Counted from the stretch's first letter, positions 46,101-58,850 are shown. The stretch: DNA of 64,000 bases from Lolium rigidum (GCF_022539505.1 NC_061514.1:339185090-339249089), one strand, 5' to 3'. Translations and numbers: made by a program. The notes: a model not told the origin generated them from the sequence alone.

Positions 46101-48698
46101 GTGAGTTATACATCTCCGCCCCTTCTTCTTCCTACTCTTCTCCTACCTAGCTATGGGGATTTCCTCATAGATCGATCTGCTAATGCGGCTGGAAGAACAG
46201 AGGGGACGTACGGTTTTGTTCGAGACAGGAGTCTCCGATCCCCGGTGGGGTTAATCGGCTCGTTTGAAGGAGCTTCGCCTGCACGTCGAGTCCACTGTTA
46301 TTAGCGTAATTTGTCCATCCACACATAAGTTTTTTAGTACTGAAATAATACGTCCAGCTTTGGATTTGTTTACTGTGTACGGCTAGCGTCATCCGTACAA
46401 TTTTATATTGCTGAATCCACCCATCCATCTGTAGATTTGTTTGATGTGAGTAGCTAGAATGGTACATTGTCTATCCACCCAGTTACGGATTCAGTGACAG
46501 CCTGGCAGACAACTCTGAATAAAGAGACTGATGTCGGCCGATGGAAATATTAAGTTTAAGCCTCATCTAAGGAGGATATTGGTTGTTCGGTTGAATATAA
46601 CTACAGTGCCTAGTCAACTTCCACAGTTGCTATGCCTGTGTTATGATTCAGTTAAGTTGTCCACTAATTCCATGATGTGCACACGTTCAGTTCAATTCCA
46701 TCGGCAAATGTGTTATAGGCAGCGTTGTTAGTCACCTTGAGAGGAAAAAACGAACCTGTTCATTGGCAATTTGGCACTTGGCAGCACACATATTGATTAC
46801 GTTTATTCATGATACGCACTATCCCCCCGTCACAGGCTGACAGTTCTTCGTTTTGTCTCATGGTTTTCAGCATCAGCGTTTCAACATTTTGTCTCCCAAG
46901 TTATCTATGTCTCTGAACATTAATCTGCAGACCTTATTTAGGAACAGATGGAGCACGATATAAGAATATGCCAGTGCCATCTTGTTGTACTTTTAAGTCT
47001 AGCATCGCATGAATTGTACTTTTTTGGCGAACTGATGCAAGTGCCACATTTATGTGAAGTTCTGAGGTTTCTTTGCAAAGTCGAGCATCCAGCTTTGTAT
47101 TCCCTAGCACAAATCCTCCACAAACTATATAGAGTCAAATAAGATATAACCTTAGCATGGGTTTCAGTTAAATTTGTTTCAGCCAAACAAACAGGGAACT
47201 GACATTTGGCCAATTCTGCAGCAACGGAGCCAATGCACAAAACGGAGGGAACAGGAACCGCTTGTCCTGAGGATAATGGTAAATGTAAAGATGGATCAAG
47301 CACGAACGAACAACATGATCCATGGAATGATCCTTTCTACCCTCTACGTTACCCTGGCCCCCCTTTGGGCAGTGTAGCTGACCGTATCAAAAAAGTCAAC
47401 GAGGTGCAGTAAGTACACTCATCTGCTACTTTGTTTCCTTTCCGTTGTCGCAGCTGTTGACAATGATGTGTTCTCTCTCACAGTTGAAGAACAAAACAAT
47501 AGCCACCAATATAATCATCCCAGACTGTACTCCTCAGGTTCTTCGATATTGACCTGCAGTTTTTTTTTTTTTTTGACTATTTAACTTGTCTATTGCAACA
47601 TTTGTGATTTATGTCTTCTTATCCTAAGATGCATTATGCAGAAAGACTTGCTTGTTCATTCTGTTTTGCTTTCTTAATTGGATGATTGATTTCTTTCATC
47701 TTTTTATTTTTTTAATGGATCAATCTAGTGGACAAATGAAGCCCTCTTCAGTGCATTCACTATTCTGGGGCCAATCCTAGAAAAGGATAGTGTCCGGTCT
47801 TTCCTCCGCTTTTTACATCAGAAAAATGCACGGGGCATGAAATGTGGTTACCTCATCACATCAGAAACTTTAAACCAGATAGTCCTATATGATTCGCTGA
47901 GATGCGCCGAACTTGTCTTGGCGGGTAAGAATCCTAAGCTTCATGGGTTCCGGGCCAATCCCAACTGCATGACCCAATATGGGTTTTTTCCCCTCCACCG
48001 AGCTGCTGAAATATTCTCTGTTCGTATGATTGAGTTGCTCTTTCGCCATAGCGCGTCGGCCAATTTACGCACATCCGGTGCTTTACCCACCGAGAACCTA
48101 CTACCGGTCCATGTTGCGGTTGCGAACACTTGCATGCATAAGTACCTGGAGGACAGTCTGTATCCTAATCAAGAGCATCTGGATTGCAGTCATGCAGATA
48201 TCAACTATATCCTGAAGCTAATCCATATCCTGTGCCTACCCGAAATGGTTTGTTTCGCATCGATCCTTGACTTGTTTTACAGCATAACTAATAGAAGTTG
48301 CCATATATCTGAGACCAGTGATATAGCACTACATGAGAACATTTTACACCTACACTTTCCAAACTACAGTTCCCTGTGTTACTCTTTGTTTATGTCCATG
48401 TGTTATGACCATTATTGTTTTTTCATAAAAAATAAGTTTCTAATAATATTTGAAATTTTAATCTTGCAAATTGGGATGATAAGCACAGATTTCCCCCCAT
48501 CTTCGTTTTGCAGAAGCTCTTCTTGGATACGACTAGGCTGCTGGCTGAACACACAGATAATCTTCTAGATGAGGTCTGTAATTACATAATAGATGGGAAT
48601 CTTGTCCAGACGGCCATTTTGCTCCTTTCAGCTCAAAAGCAGATCCGTGGGGTATCTTCCCGCAGGAGAGACCATAATAGGGAGCCAGATGGGTTTTC

Positions 48699-49081
48699 TG
48701 TTGGGTAATCTAGCCTTTCCTCAGTTTTTAGGTGTCAATAAGCATAGTGTCTCTGTCAGTAGTTTCAGTTAGTTCAGTTAGCATCAGTTAGCGACGTTTG
48801 GGTCTTAGCCGTCGGTGACCAAGTCTTGGGATGGCAGGAGTTTGTTAGCTGACCGGTTCCAACGTCAGGTAGTGGTCTCTACCCTCAACAGCACGATCAA
48901 GTCGTGGGATGGCACGATTTAGTAGGATCGTGGAGCGGGGTTTTAGCTCGCGTTGTTGAGTTTGTACTTCAGAATAAAAGGAAGAAGTAAAACCTGAAAA
49001 GGCGTACGTTGTACGCGGCAACAACTCTTGTCTCTGCTCGTTTGTGTTCTTGCGTTGATCGAGTAGGAGATTAGGGCCACA
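48699..49081 (+). repeat. Copia 5' LTR
   Basis: Begins TGTTGGGTAATC and ends GGGCCACA. It differs from the 3' LTR only at 48723, 48758, 48776 and 48786 (A here, G there). Confidence 0.97.
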
Positions 49082-49083
49082 AG

Positions 49084-49096
49084 TGGTATCAGAGCC
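49084..49096 (+). promoter_or_regulatory. Copia primer-binding site (tRNA-iMet type)
   Basis: TGGTATCAGAGCC two bases after the LTR end is complementary to the 3' end of initiator methionine tRNA, the usual primer of plant Copia elements. Confidence 0.92.
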
Positions 49097-49103
49097 TAAC
49101 CCC

Positions 49104-52100
49104 ATGGTTGGGACTCCGCCGCCGGCACCTCAAGCGCCGGCAGATGCAGCGGCTGCAAGCGCCGCAGCAGCCAGGAGCCCTCTTCGCACGCGCTCGCAAA
49201 GCCATGGACGAAGCAGGGGAAGGAGGAGCGGTGGCGGCGAGGTGGTTGTGCGGGAGACGATCGTGCGGGACGGTGGCAGCGGCGGCTCCACGTCCTGGCC
49301 GACACTCACCAAGACCAACTACACGGAGTGGGCAATCCCGATGCGCGTCAAGCTCCGGGCCGCGGGCCTGTGGGAGGCTGTCGACGCGGACGACGCACCG
49401 GAGCGGCAGGAAAGGCAGGCGCTCGGCGCCATCCCGAGCTCGGTGCCATCGGAGATGGTGCAGCTCCTCGCTGCAAAGGACAACGCCAAGGTCGCTCGGG
49501 ACACGATCAAGACGATGCGCGTCGGCGTCGATCGCGTCCGCGAGGCGCGCCGCCGTAAGCTCCGAAAGGACTTCGACAACCCGGCGTTCAGGAGCGGGGA
49601 GAACGCCGAGGACTTCTCCATCCGCGTCTCCAGCCTCGTTACCGAGCTGCGGTCCTTGGGCGACACCACCTCCGAGCTGGACGGCGTGTCCAAGATCCTG
49701 CGCGTCGCCCCCAAAAGGTACGCTCAGATGGCTTGCTCGATCGAAACCTTGCTTGACCTGAAGGAGCTCACGATCGAGGAGCTGAGCGGCCGGCTGTCGG
49801 CGTCCGAGGGACGCGGCGAGCCAGAGGCCGACGCTGGCGACCGCCTGCTTCTCACGGAGGAGGAGTGGCGGGCACGCGCTGCTGAACGCCAACCCGGCAG
49901 TGGTTCCGGCGGGAAGCAGCAGCGCAAGGACCATCGTCAAGGTGGTGGGAAGGACGGAGCCCGCAGCGGCCCATCCAAGGACGACAAATGTCGTTACTGC
50001 GGCAAGAAGGGCCACTGGGCTCGCGATTGTCGCAAGAAGAAGAGGGACCAGGGTGCGCAAGCACACCTGATCCAAGGGGAAGACGAGGGCGACCCCGTCA
50101 TGCTGCTGGCCGAAGTGGTGCTCGATCCAGCACCCGCCGCCCCTGTGCTGCCAAGTGCCACGATGGCACTGGCGGTGGAGGCGCCGCCAGCTGCTCATGT
50201 CGCGCCCGCTGCACCGGCGCGCGAGCTGGTCTTCCTCAACGAGGAGAAGGCCAAGGTCGTCCCAAGCAACGACGGCGGCGCCGCCGATCCCGTGTGGTTC
50301 CTGGACACTGGAGCGTCCAATCACATGACAGGTGATCGATCAGCTTTCATGGAGCTGGACGAGGCGGTGCGCGGCAGCGTCAAGTTTGGGGACGGCTCCG
50401 TCGTTCAGATCATGGGGCGCGGGACAATTGCCTTCTCCATCGACGGAGGAGAGCACCGTGTCTTCTCGGATGTCTACTACATCCCGCGGCTCAGGAGCAG
50501 CGTCGTGAGCCTCGGCCAGCTGGACGAGCTCGCCTGCGACATACGGATCAGGCACGGTACGCTCACGATCCACGACAGGCGCGGCAACCTCATCGTCAAG
50601 GTCCGGCGCGCGCCGAACAGGCTGTACAAGCTGACCCTGCGACCTGTGGTGGGCACCTGCCTCGCCGCACGCCACGACACAGCGTCTTGGCGGTGGCACG
50701 AGCGCTTCGGCCACATCCACCTCGATGCCTTGCAGAAGATGGGGCGCGAGGGCATGGTGCGCGGGCTGCGTCGAACCAACAGGGGAGCTGTGCCAGGCAT
50801 GTCTCGCCGGCAAGCAGCGGCGCACGCCCTTCCCGCAGCGGGCAAAGTTCAGGGCGGAGGAGCCACTTGAACTGGTGCACGCAGACCTGTGCGGAGCCAT
50901 CTCCCCTCCCACTCCAGCTGGGCGGCGCTACTTCCTTCTCCTCGTCGACGATTACAGCCGCTACATGTGGCTCACGTTGTTGGCCACGAAGGACGAAGCG
51001 AGCAACCGCCCTCAAGCGCTTCCAAGCCGAAGCGCGAGACGGAGGGGCGCTGCGAGCTCCGGACGCTGCGCACGGACCGCGGCGGAGAATTCACCTCGGC
51101 GGCGCTCGCTGCTCACTTCGCGGACACTGGTGTCAAGCGACACTTGACGGCACCATACGCGCCGCAGCAGAACGGCGTGGTGGAGCGTCGCAACCAAACC
51201 GTGGTGGGCATGGCGAGATCGATGATGAAGGCCAAGGGTATGCCCAACTACTTCTGGGGAGAGGCGGTGAGCACAGCGGTGTATGTGCTGAACCGCGCCT
51301 TCACCCGCTCAGTAGACGGCATGACCCCGTACGAGGCTTGGCACGGGACGAAGCCCTCCGTCGAGCACCTCCGCGTCTTCGGCTGCGTCGCGCATGTCAA
51401 GAACGCTTGCCCACTCCTTCGCAAGCTGGACGATCGCAGCACGCCGATGGTGTTCATCGGCTACGAGCCTGGATCAAAGGCGTACAGGGTGTACGATCCC
51501 ACCACTCGACGCGTGCATGTGACACGCGACGCCGTCTTCGACGAGCTGGCGAGCTGGAAGTGGGAGGAGAAGGACGGCACGCCAAGCACGTCGCAGGACT
51601 TCGTGGTGGAGTACGTGGTCACCACGGAGTCGCTGCCATCTGCGCCGCCGGAGCCGGCGCACGCTTCGGAGGAGCACAGCGGAGGCGAGCACCCCTACAA
51701 CTGGGAGGACCCAGGAACTCCGGCCACGCCTCCACAAGCTCAAGAGGCACACGAGCACCCCGTTGAGCTCGCCACGCCTCCCCTGGTAGCTGATCCGGAG
51801 CTCCTCGACGCAGCGGACGGTGGCGAGCCACACAGGTATCGCCGCGTCACTGATCTGCTGGGACCAGGGCTCGTAGCCCCTGGACTCGCCGAGCGCCTCC
51901 TGCTCACCACGCCGGAGGAGCCGTCGTGCGTAGCTGAGGCGCTGAAGGAGGAGTGCTGGACCAAGGCCATGGCAGAGGAGCTCGACGTGGGCGCTCGTTG
52001 ATCTTCCAAGAGGCCACCGCCCAATTGGGCTCAAGTGGGTGTACAAGGTCAAGAAGAACGAGCATGGCCAGATCCTGAAGCACAAGGCCCGGATCGTGGC

Positions 52101-53443
52101 AAAGGGCTACGTCCAGAAGGAAGGGATCGATTTCGACGAGGTTTTCGCGCCCGTCGCTCGTCTCGACTCCGTCCGCCTCCTTCTCGCCGTCGCTGCACGG
52201 CGAAGTGGGAAGTGCACCACCTCGACGTGAAATCTGCCTTTCTCAACGGCGAGATCAAGGAGGAGGTGTACGTGACACAGCCGCCCGGGTTCGTTCGACA
52301 CGGACAGGAAGGCAAGGTGCTTCGCCTGAACAAGGCGCTGTACGGGCTGCGACAGGCTCCACGCGCTTGGAACGCGAAGCTGGATCACAGCCTCGCCTCG
52401 CTCGGCTTCGTCAAGTGTCCGTCAGAGCACGCCGTGTACACAAGGGAGAAGCACGGCCAGCGGCTGCTCCTTGGCGTGTATGTAGACGACCTCATCGTCA
52501 CGGGCACGGCCACGACGGAGATCAAGGCCTTCAAGGAGGAGATGGCCAAGCTCTTCAAAATGAGCGACTTGGGCCTGCTCTCCTACTACCTGGGCATTGA
52601 GGTAAAGCGAGCGCCGGGACACATCCAGGCTGAGCCAGGCCGCGTATGCGCGAAGCTGCTCGATCGCATGGGCATGGGCGAGTGCAACCCTGCGGCCACG
52701 CCCATGGAGCCGCGGCTGAAGCTGAGCAAGAAGGGCAGCGGTAAGGCAGTGGATTCCACTCTCTACCGCAGCGTCGTCGGCGGCCTGCGCTACTTGGTGC
52801 ACACACGCCCCGACCTATGCTTCGCGGTGAACTACCTCAGCAAGTTCATGGAGGCACCCACCGGCGAACACCGGAGCGCGAGTCAAGCACCTCGCTCCGC
52901 TACGTAGCTGGCACCAAGACTCTTGGGTGCGTCTACGCACGCCGGGAAGGAGAAGAAGCTCGGCTCGTCGGCTACGGCGATGCCGATTGGGCTGGCGACG
53001 TCGACGACAGGGAAGAGCACAAGTGGGATGCTGTTCTTCTACGGCAAGTGTCCCATCTCCTGGCAAGCAACCAAGCAGAAGATCGTCGTGCTCTCGACCT
53101 GCGAGGCTGAGTACGTCGCTGCCACCGGAGCGGCGTGTCGGGGCATCCGGCTCAAGCGGCTGCCTGGGTGAGCTGCTCGGCCACGGCGACGGCATCACCG
53201 AACTGCGCGTCGACAACAAGTCAGCGATCGCGGCTGGCCAAGAACCCGGTCTTTCACGACCGAAGCAAGCACATCCAGATTCGCTATCACTTCATTCGTC
53301 AATGTGTGGAGAATGGCGACATCGACATTCAGTTCATCCGGACTGAGGCACGGCTCTCGGACATCATGACCAAGTCACTTGGGCGAGTGCGACTCCGGGA
53401 GCTGCGCCAGCACATTGGTATGGTCAAGGTGATCGAAGTCTAG
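49104..53443 (+). pseudogene. Copia gag-pol polyprotein with multiple frameshifts
   Basis: Starts at ATG 49104, just after the primer-binding site. Gag occupies about 49300-49850 (TNYTEWAIPMRVKL, LRKDFDNPAFRSGE). The CCHC zinc knuckle is CRYCGKKGHWARDC (49989-50030). Protease active site DTG is near 50304, and the GAG-pre-integrase motif WHERFGHIHLDALQKM near 50700. The integrase catalytic acids are near LVDDYSRYMW (50944), RTDRGGEF (51068) and NGVVERR (51175). RT with YVDD is at 52489-52500, and the RNase H ends in HIQIRYHFIRQCVENG and a stop at 53443. Single-base frame changes occur near 50770, 51005, 51035, 52000, 52200, 52870, 52970 and 53200. All domains are represented, but no intact polyprotein can be made from this copy as assembled. 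Confidence 0.93.
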
Positions 53444-53456
53444 ATTAGGAGGAGAT

Positions 53457-53839
53457 TGTTGGGTAATCTAGCCTTTCCTCGGTTTTTAGGTGTCAATAAG
53501 CATAGTGTCTCTGTCGGTAGTTTCAGTTAGTTCGGTTAGCATCGGTTAGCGACGTTTGGGTCTTAGCCGTCGGTGACCAAGTCTTGGGATGGCAGGAGTT
53601 TGTTAGCTGACCGGTTCCAACGTCAGGTAGTGGTCTCTACCCTCAACAGCACGATCAAGTCGTGGGATGGCACGATTTAGTAGGATCGTGGAGCGGGGTT
53701 TTAGCTCGCGTTGTTGAGTTTGTACTTCAGAATAAAAGGAAGAAGTAAAACCTGAAAAGGCGTACGTTGTACGCGGCAACAACTCTTGTCTCTGCTCGTT
53801 TGTGTTCTTGCGTTGATCGAGTAGGAGATTAGGGCCACA
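53457..53839 (+). repeat. Copia 3' LTR
   Basis: 383 bp, TGTTGGGTAATC to GGGCCACA, preceded by the purine-rich tract. Confidence 0.97.
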
Positions 53840-56194
53840 TTTTCTATTATCACTAAGTGTGTTGTGGGGAAAATTACCGCCATACAATTGGAGATGTGTC
53901 AAAAGGGACTGGAACTTGAGCCACTAGAGGCGAAAAAAAAGGTGTTTGATATAACACTGGCACTTGTTCATCTAATTTCCCAAGCTGGTGAAGCTCTTGA
54001 TTCATACATTCAGGCTCATCCAAAGGTAATGGTAGTTGCAGCTTCAATACCACCATATCCACTTTTGTACTAAATATGTGCATGATTGTTGCATTTATCT
54101 GATTGGTAAAGGATTCTAGAAATCACCTATATATGGCCTATTTCTGAGGACCTAACTGTTATGTAGCATTGTGGTAGATGCTAGTATCATTGCTCTGGTA
54201 CTTCTGTGGTGCTTACCACATATAAAAATGACTAAATACGGACTGTATAATACTATGATAATGTACATTTATCGGAAAAAAATGTATGTTAGTACATGAA
54301 CAAGGACAGTATGTGTAATTGTAATTTCGAGGAAACTATGGAAATTAAAGTTCAAGGGGACATTGCATAAAGCTGTCATCACTCCTTAAAAAAAATGATC
54401 TTCTGAAGAGTAAGCATAAATCAAAGCGGTTTATGAGTCGGTCTTCTGCCTGGATGGACTGTTGTCTTCAGTTCAAAAGTGTGAAAATATGCAGATTGTA
54501 CTTTAAGGTGACAAAAAAAATAGAAAATCAAATACATTCAAATTCATATTGTATTAATTGCGAATCAAACACATACATTTCATAGTAATAATGAAATCAA
54601 ATACTGAGCATGCATGTAAACATACTTTTAAAATCAAATGCAACCATAATACAATTTTACTTCTGTTAATTTTTTTAACTTGTATTACTCACCCCACTAG
54701 TGAAGAGCTAGAGTTCTAGACACTGATCTTTACTTTTTGTGCGGTCATGTTATAAAAAGTTTTAGATTTGTTCAGAATTTTTTTTCTTGACAAATCTAAT
54801 GAATACTTTCACCTTACTAATATTAGTATGTTTGAAAAGTTTCACTCAACACTTTCTATGAAGTCATGTATTTAGGAACAACTGTAATATTTATTATGTG
54901 TTCCTTTGCAAACAACACTTCCTGTTAACTATCAGTTATTGGTTATGTTACGGTGCTCTCATGCGTTAAAGATGGCATGCAGGTTGTCCCCTATGTCATG
55001 CAAGTGCCCCATGTGGAGGTTCTTGATCGTGTCTCGTTGATTTTGAAGGATTGTTGTTTTTGTTCTTCTGGAGAAGGAATAGATATTGGAAATCTGTACT
55101 TTTTTGCACACCATTTTTTATTTCTTAATTGATCATAATTCTGCATACATATGATGTTCACATCCAATTATTTCTTTTTCTTGAAGCCACCCCTATAAGA
55201 ATGTGCTGTTCAGTGAAGAACTACCTCACAAACTTGGTGTGTATATGTTGAATTGTTGATTGAAGCATTTCTTTCGAAATCTGAGAATATTAAGTCTAAT
55301 GATTATGTGATGGAAAACAGCGCAGATGGGTAGGATGAAAGCATCTATGGAAATTCCTTGCCTGGAAAATGGAAAGGTAAAGGTACTGTAATAATGATAG
55401 ACACTGACCACTGCATTGCTGTTTTTTGCCATGATTTTGCCCCAAGCCCTCATCTGATAAACTGCGGTTGTAAAATGATGTTCTTGTTTGGTTACAATGT
55501 TGATTGAAATGAACACATAATTTGCATTTTTTATCTATCCTAGGACAGTATTTCTAGTGAAACTCTTGCTGTTTTCCAATATGCATGGTCTTCTTACCAG
55601 TACTGTGTATTCCATGCTATCTTCAATGTTGCATGCTTGTTAGAAAACTTGTTTTTTTTTCCTTCTCATTAATTCTAGAATATAATTAGATGTGCAAAAC
55701 AAATAAAATTGTGTGTAACCATTTCTAGAGATAGTAGCAAAAACATGTGTGACTTGTTGATGTATCTTCGTCACTATTCTCTCTAAATGTATATATTCTG
55801 AATAACTTAAAGTTATCTCTTTTCTCCATAGTAATTGAGTCAACATTTAAAATCTCAAGTGGCTAAGGCTGGTAGGTTTTGGGATTTCTAACGTTTTGAT
55901 ATTTATTCACTTATTATGAGCCAGGCTAAGGGGAAGAAAGAACCTAGAGGATGGGAGCTTAAATTTGCAAGGAGAAGTTTCTTCCCATATAGGAGATCTG
56001 TCTTAACATCTCGGTTTATTATGAAGTGCTACTCCATTAAGGAGCATAAGAAGGGTATTAATATATTGAGTAAATCAACTGGTGAAGCATCAATAGACAT
56101 GAGCAAAATTCTGCCACCAAAAGTTAATTATCAACCCAAACGGATGTTTGGTACTACGGCATCCATGCTCTTGAAAGTTTTAAGGAATGCATGA

Positions 56195-58029
56195 GTAGGA
56201 TGGTATGTATTCCGCGATTTTGTTAGAAGGTGCATATTATACATCATGTATCGAAGGAAATATATTATTTGATGAACCTTAGGACTGAACATATATTTGT
56301 AGGTTTTGTTTTGTCACTTGAACATATCGAGGTTTGTGGTAGTGTTGCATGTCATGGTTTTGGCAGCTATTTGCACGTTTTCTTCTCGCTCTTTTGCTCA
56401 CCTCACATTTGGAGGCAATTACATTTGTAAAAAGCATAGATGCACAATTCATCTCATGACAATCCAAGTAAATTGCACTGGCAGACCGGGTTTGTCCGTC
56501 TTCCCTGAATTCAGTGGAATCAGAATCTCCGACTGCCTAGCATGTGGTAGCCTTTGATGAGGCAACATCTCATTGAGGGACATGATCTAGCTAGGGTGAA
56601 CTGATCTGACATATGTAGTATATACTCATATAAATTCAGCATGGATAATTATAATATCGATATTCAAAATCGGTAAATCTACAAGTGACCTCCTTTCGCG
56701 GCAAGATGTTTGGCAACGTGATTGCTCCTCAAGGAGAAGCGAAAGCACTTAAGTGCTCTTCTTTCCTTTGGTAGATTGTCCTTCAAATAGATGTTGTTAT
56801 GGGCATGTCTTAAGTAGAACTTTTAAACTTTGACAGTCGATATTGTTTAAATATTCAGATTGAAAGCTTATAAATCATATTGGTTAGATGTTTCTCGAAA
56901 ATGTATTCATAATCTAATATTTTATGTCTGTGTGTTGCCACGGAACATCACATCAGTTTGTGAAATTTAGACCCTCCTATTCCTCATCCATCCTTTCTCC
57001 TGCGCTTCCTTTTCTTTCTATCCCTCCTCCATCTTATTTCTCTTTGTTTGATTATAAGCCCATACTTTGAAAGTTTGTTATGCATATGATGAGTCAAACA
57101 TCAATGGTAGTAAATAGTGATATTTTTTGTTGAATTTGGCTTGTATTAGGTAAAGAGAGGTAATTTAACATATCCCACCGAAAATTTCGTTATTTGTCAT
57201 ATATATGCAAAATTGTCTAGGAAAATTAGTATGAAAATTCTCTTGCAATTCTCTCTGCACCACTGATAAACCCATCTCCCCCTCTATATTCCTGAACAAC
57301 GTGCAGCAGCAGCACCGAAAACGCTCGCGCCATCGTGTGGTACACGTGATAAGCAATCTCAAGCAAACAAAAAACGCCCACGCCTTAAATTTTGTCTCGA
57401 TGAACATATTTTTTTCTTAGATTTATGTTTTAGGACTGCAGATCAAACTCTCGAAGAATGTGACAGTGCTAAGATCCTTCACTTTCTTCTTTCCAAAATG
57501 TGTATTCAATTTGATATGTGCTTCCATAATGCATCTTTTAAAATCTCAAAATAGTAGAACACATTTGGTCATTCATTTATCCGTCGTCTGAACCAACGGT
57601 TATTTGAACACACAGGCTATCACATATGTTTTCCATATCCCGTATGCATGCTAAAGCATGCACAAAAGCATACATTCTTGGGAGGAGAGCAATATTGATG
57701 CAGATTGGTCCTTCCAACCAGCGAGGCACAATCTGTGGAGCTGCTCGTGATTCGTGAACACTCGACCGGGACGGGAAGCTGCCAGCAAGATCCGGCCAAA
57801 TCCACCCGAGGCACGGTCGTGAATGGATGGAGGCCACGGGTACCTTGCCGGCGTCGAAGACCCATGCTTCTTCTGCCGGCGGAGGGTCGCGGACTCGCGG
57901 TAGAGGAGTGGCGGCCAGATACACACGGACAGTGCGTACGGTCGAGGTCGCCGTCTACCAGGGGGCGTGTGGCCGGAACGGCGGGCGTCGCCAGGCCCAG
58001 GCACTACGTCACGTATGGAAATCAACGGC
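56195..58029. other. Spacer, no gene recognised
   Basis: The stretch 56195-57600 is AT-rich without a supported gene. The stretch 57690-58030 is GC-rich with overlapping open frames on both strands that match nothing I know. It may be part of a CACTA-like element whose subterminal repeats begin just after it. Confidence 0.4.
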
Positions 58030-58240
58030 ACCTAAAACTGCCTCAAAAAGTAACAAAAGTGCCGCTAAATATTTTGTAAGGCATAAATAAAAGTGCTGCG
58101 TCTGATTGCGTCGAGAAAGGTATTTTAAGGCACTTTAATATAATGCCGCCACTTATAATTTGTAGCACTTCTTAAAATGCCACCCAATTCTTTTTGGCAC
58201 TTTATAAGATGCCTTAAAAAACTGGAGGCATTTTTGGGCT
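58030..58240. repeat. CACTA-like subterminal repeat region, left
   Basis: Words such as AAAAGTGCCGCTAAAT, AAGGCACTTTAA, GCCTTAAAA and ATGCCGCC recur in both orientations within 200 bp. Dense short motifs in both orientations are typical of the ends of plant CACTA transposons. The terminal CACTA string itself was not found. Confidence 0.5.
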
Positions 58241-58536
58241 TTCACTGGATCCAGATATGAGTATGCGGCCATCATCAGCCCACGGCCTTCCGCGAGGCCC
58301 ATTTTTCTTCATACGGTACTGATTTGGGCCTTCACAACAAGATCCAGATTTATTATTATGCTGCAAATATTCTAACTCATTTATTCTCTTCGCGACAACT
58401 TCACAGCGCAACTCACGCTGAAACCATTATAAACCAGTTGGAATTCGCTCAAACTTTCGAGGTGGGACTAATATTACATTCAAGTTTTGAAAATAATGCA
58501 CAAAAATATAACCTGCCGCATCCGCATTCGAACTCA

Positions 58537-58820
58537 GAGCAAGTATAATAGAGTCCAGTCAGCTGACTATAAGATATTAAATAATATATTTTAGATGAGT
58601 TGGAGGAGAGAGAAGAGGAGAGAGAAGGGAGGTGGGCTACTATGCAATAGCCAGCTCTTGCACGTGCTCCTAGGCACCTTGTGAGAGTGAAAGGTGGGCC
58701 ATATATTAGTAAAGTACTACATTCTTATAGCCAACTATTGTACATGTTAGCTATATGATGACTACAAATGATATGACATCTTGTTATAGCCAACAGTTGG
58801 CTATACTATTGGAATTGCTC
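58537..58820. mobile_element. MITE with GAGCAA termini and TCA duplication
   Basis: Ends GAGCAAGTATAATAG and, reversed, GAGCAATTCCAATAG are inverted repeats, flanked by TCA (58534-58536 and 58821-58823). Subterminal arms (CAGCTGACTATAAGATAT against reversed CAACTGTTGGCTATAACAAG) pair further. 284 bp. The 3-bp duplication allows a PIF or CACTA origin. I cannot decide between them. Confidence 0.8.
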
Positions 58821-58850
58821 TCATGGCCAGCCGGATGAGAAGCCGGTGGA

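Larger units (their letters stand above)
48699..53839 (+). mobile_element. Full-length Ty1/Copia retrotransposon in the ankyrin-type gene
   Basis: Two 383-bp LTRs (48699-49081 and 53457-53839), TTTTC duplications at 48694-48698 and 53840-53844, a tRNA-iMet-type primer-binding site at 49084, gag-protease-integrase-RT-RNase H in Copia order, and a purine-rich tract (ATTAGGAGGAGAT) before the right LTR. The element lies in the same orientation as the host gene. GC content of the interior is far above that of the host introns. The LTRs differ at four positions in 383, so the insertion is young. Confidence 0.97.
47233..56194 (+). pseudogene. Ankyrin-repeat-like grass gene disrupted by a Copia element
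   Basis: Exons inferred from frame and splice sites are about 47233-47408, 47729-48247, 48514-48698 joined to 53845-54025, 54983-55095 (right end uncertain) and 55925-56194. Exon 2 encodes an ankyrin-like segment (MTQYGFFPLHRAAEIFSVRM, LLFRHSASANLRT, LPVHVAVAN). Exon 3 gives LFLDTTRLLAEHTDNLLDEV, and the last exon gives GWELKFARRSFFPYRRSVLT and a stop. Such proteins are common as uncharacterised ankyrin-type genes in grasses, and the function is unknown. Removing the Copia element and one TTTTC copy restores GFSIITKCVVGK in frame, so the gene was intact in exon 3 before insertion. The first exon is one base out of phase with the second (see findings). The protein is not expected to be made whole. 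Confidence 0.75.

Noticed and set aside
49089..50324. A 411-residue minus-strand frame across the Copia gag region
   Set aside because: It is the antisense shadow of gag-protease in GC-rich DNA. It has no recognisable domain, and the + strand has zinc knuckle and protease motifs.
57651..58031. Possible small gene on the minus strand with 126 residues
   Set aside because: There is no homology I recognise, the region is open in several frames on both strands, and there is no promoter or splice context.
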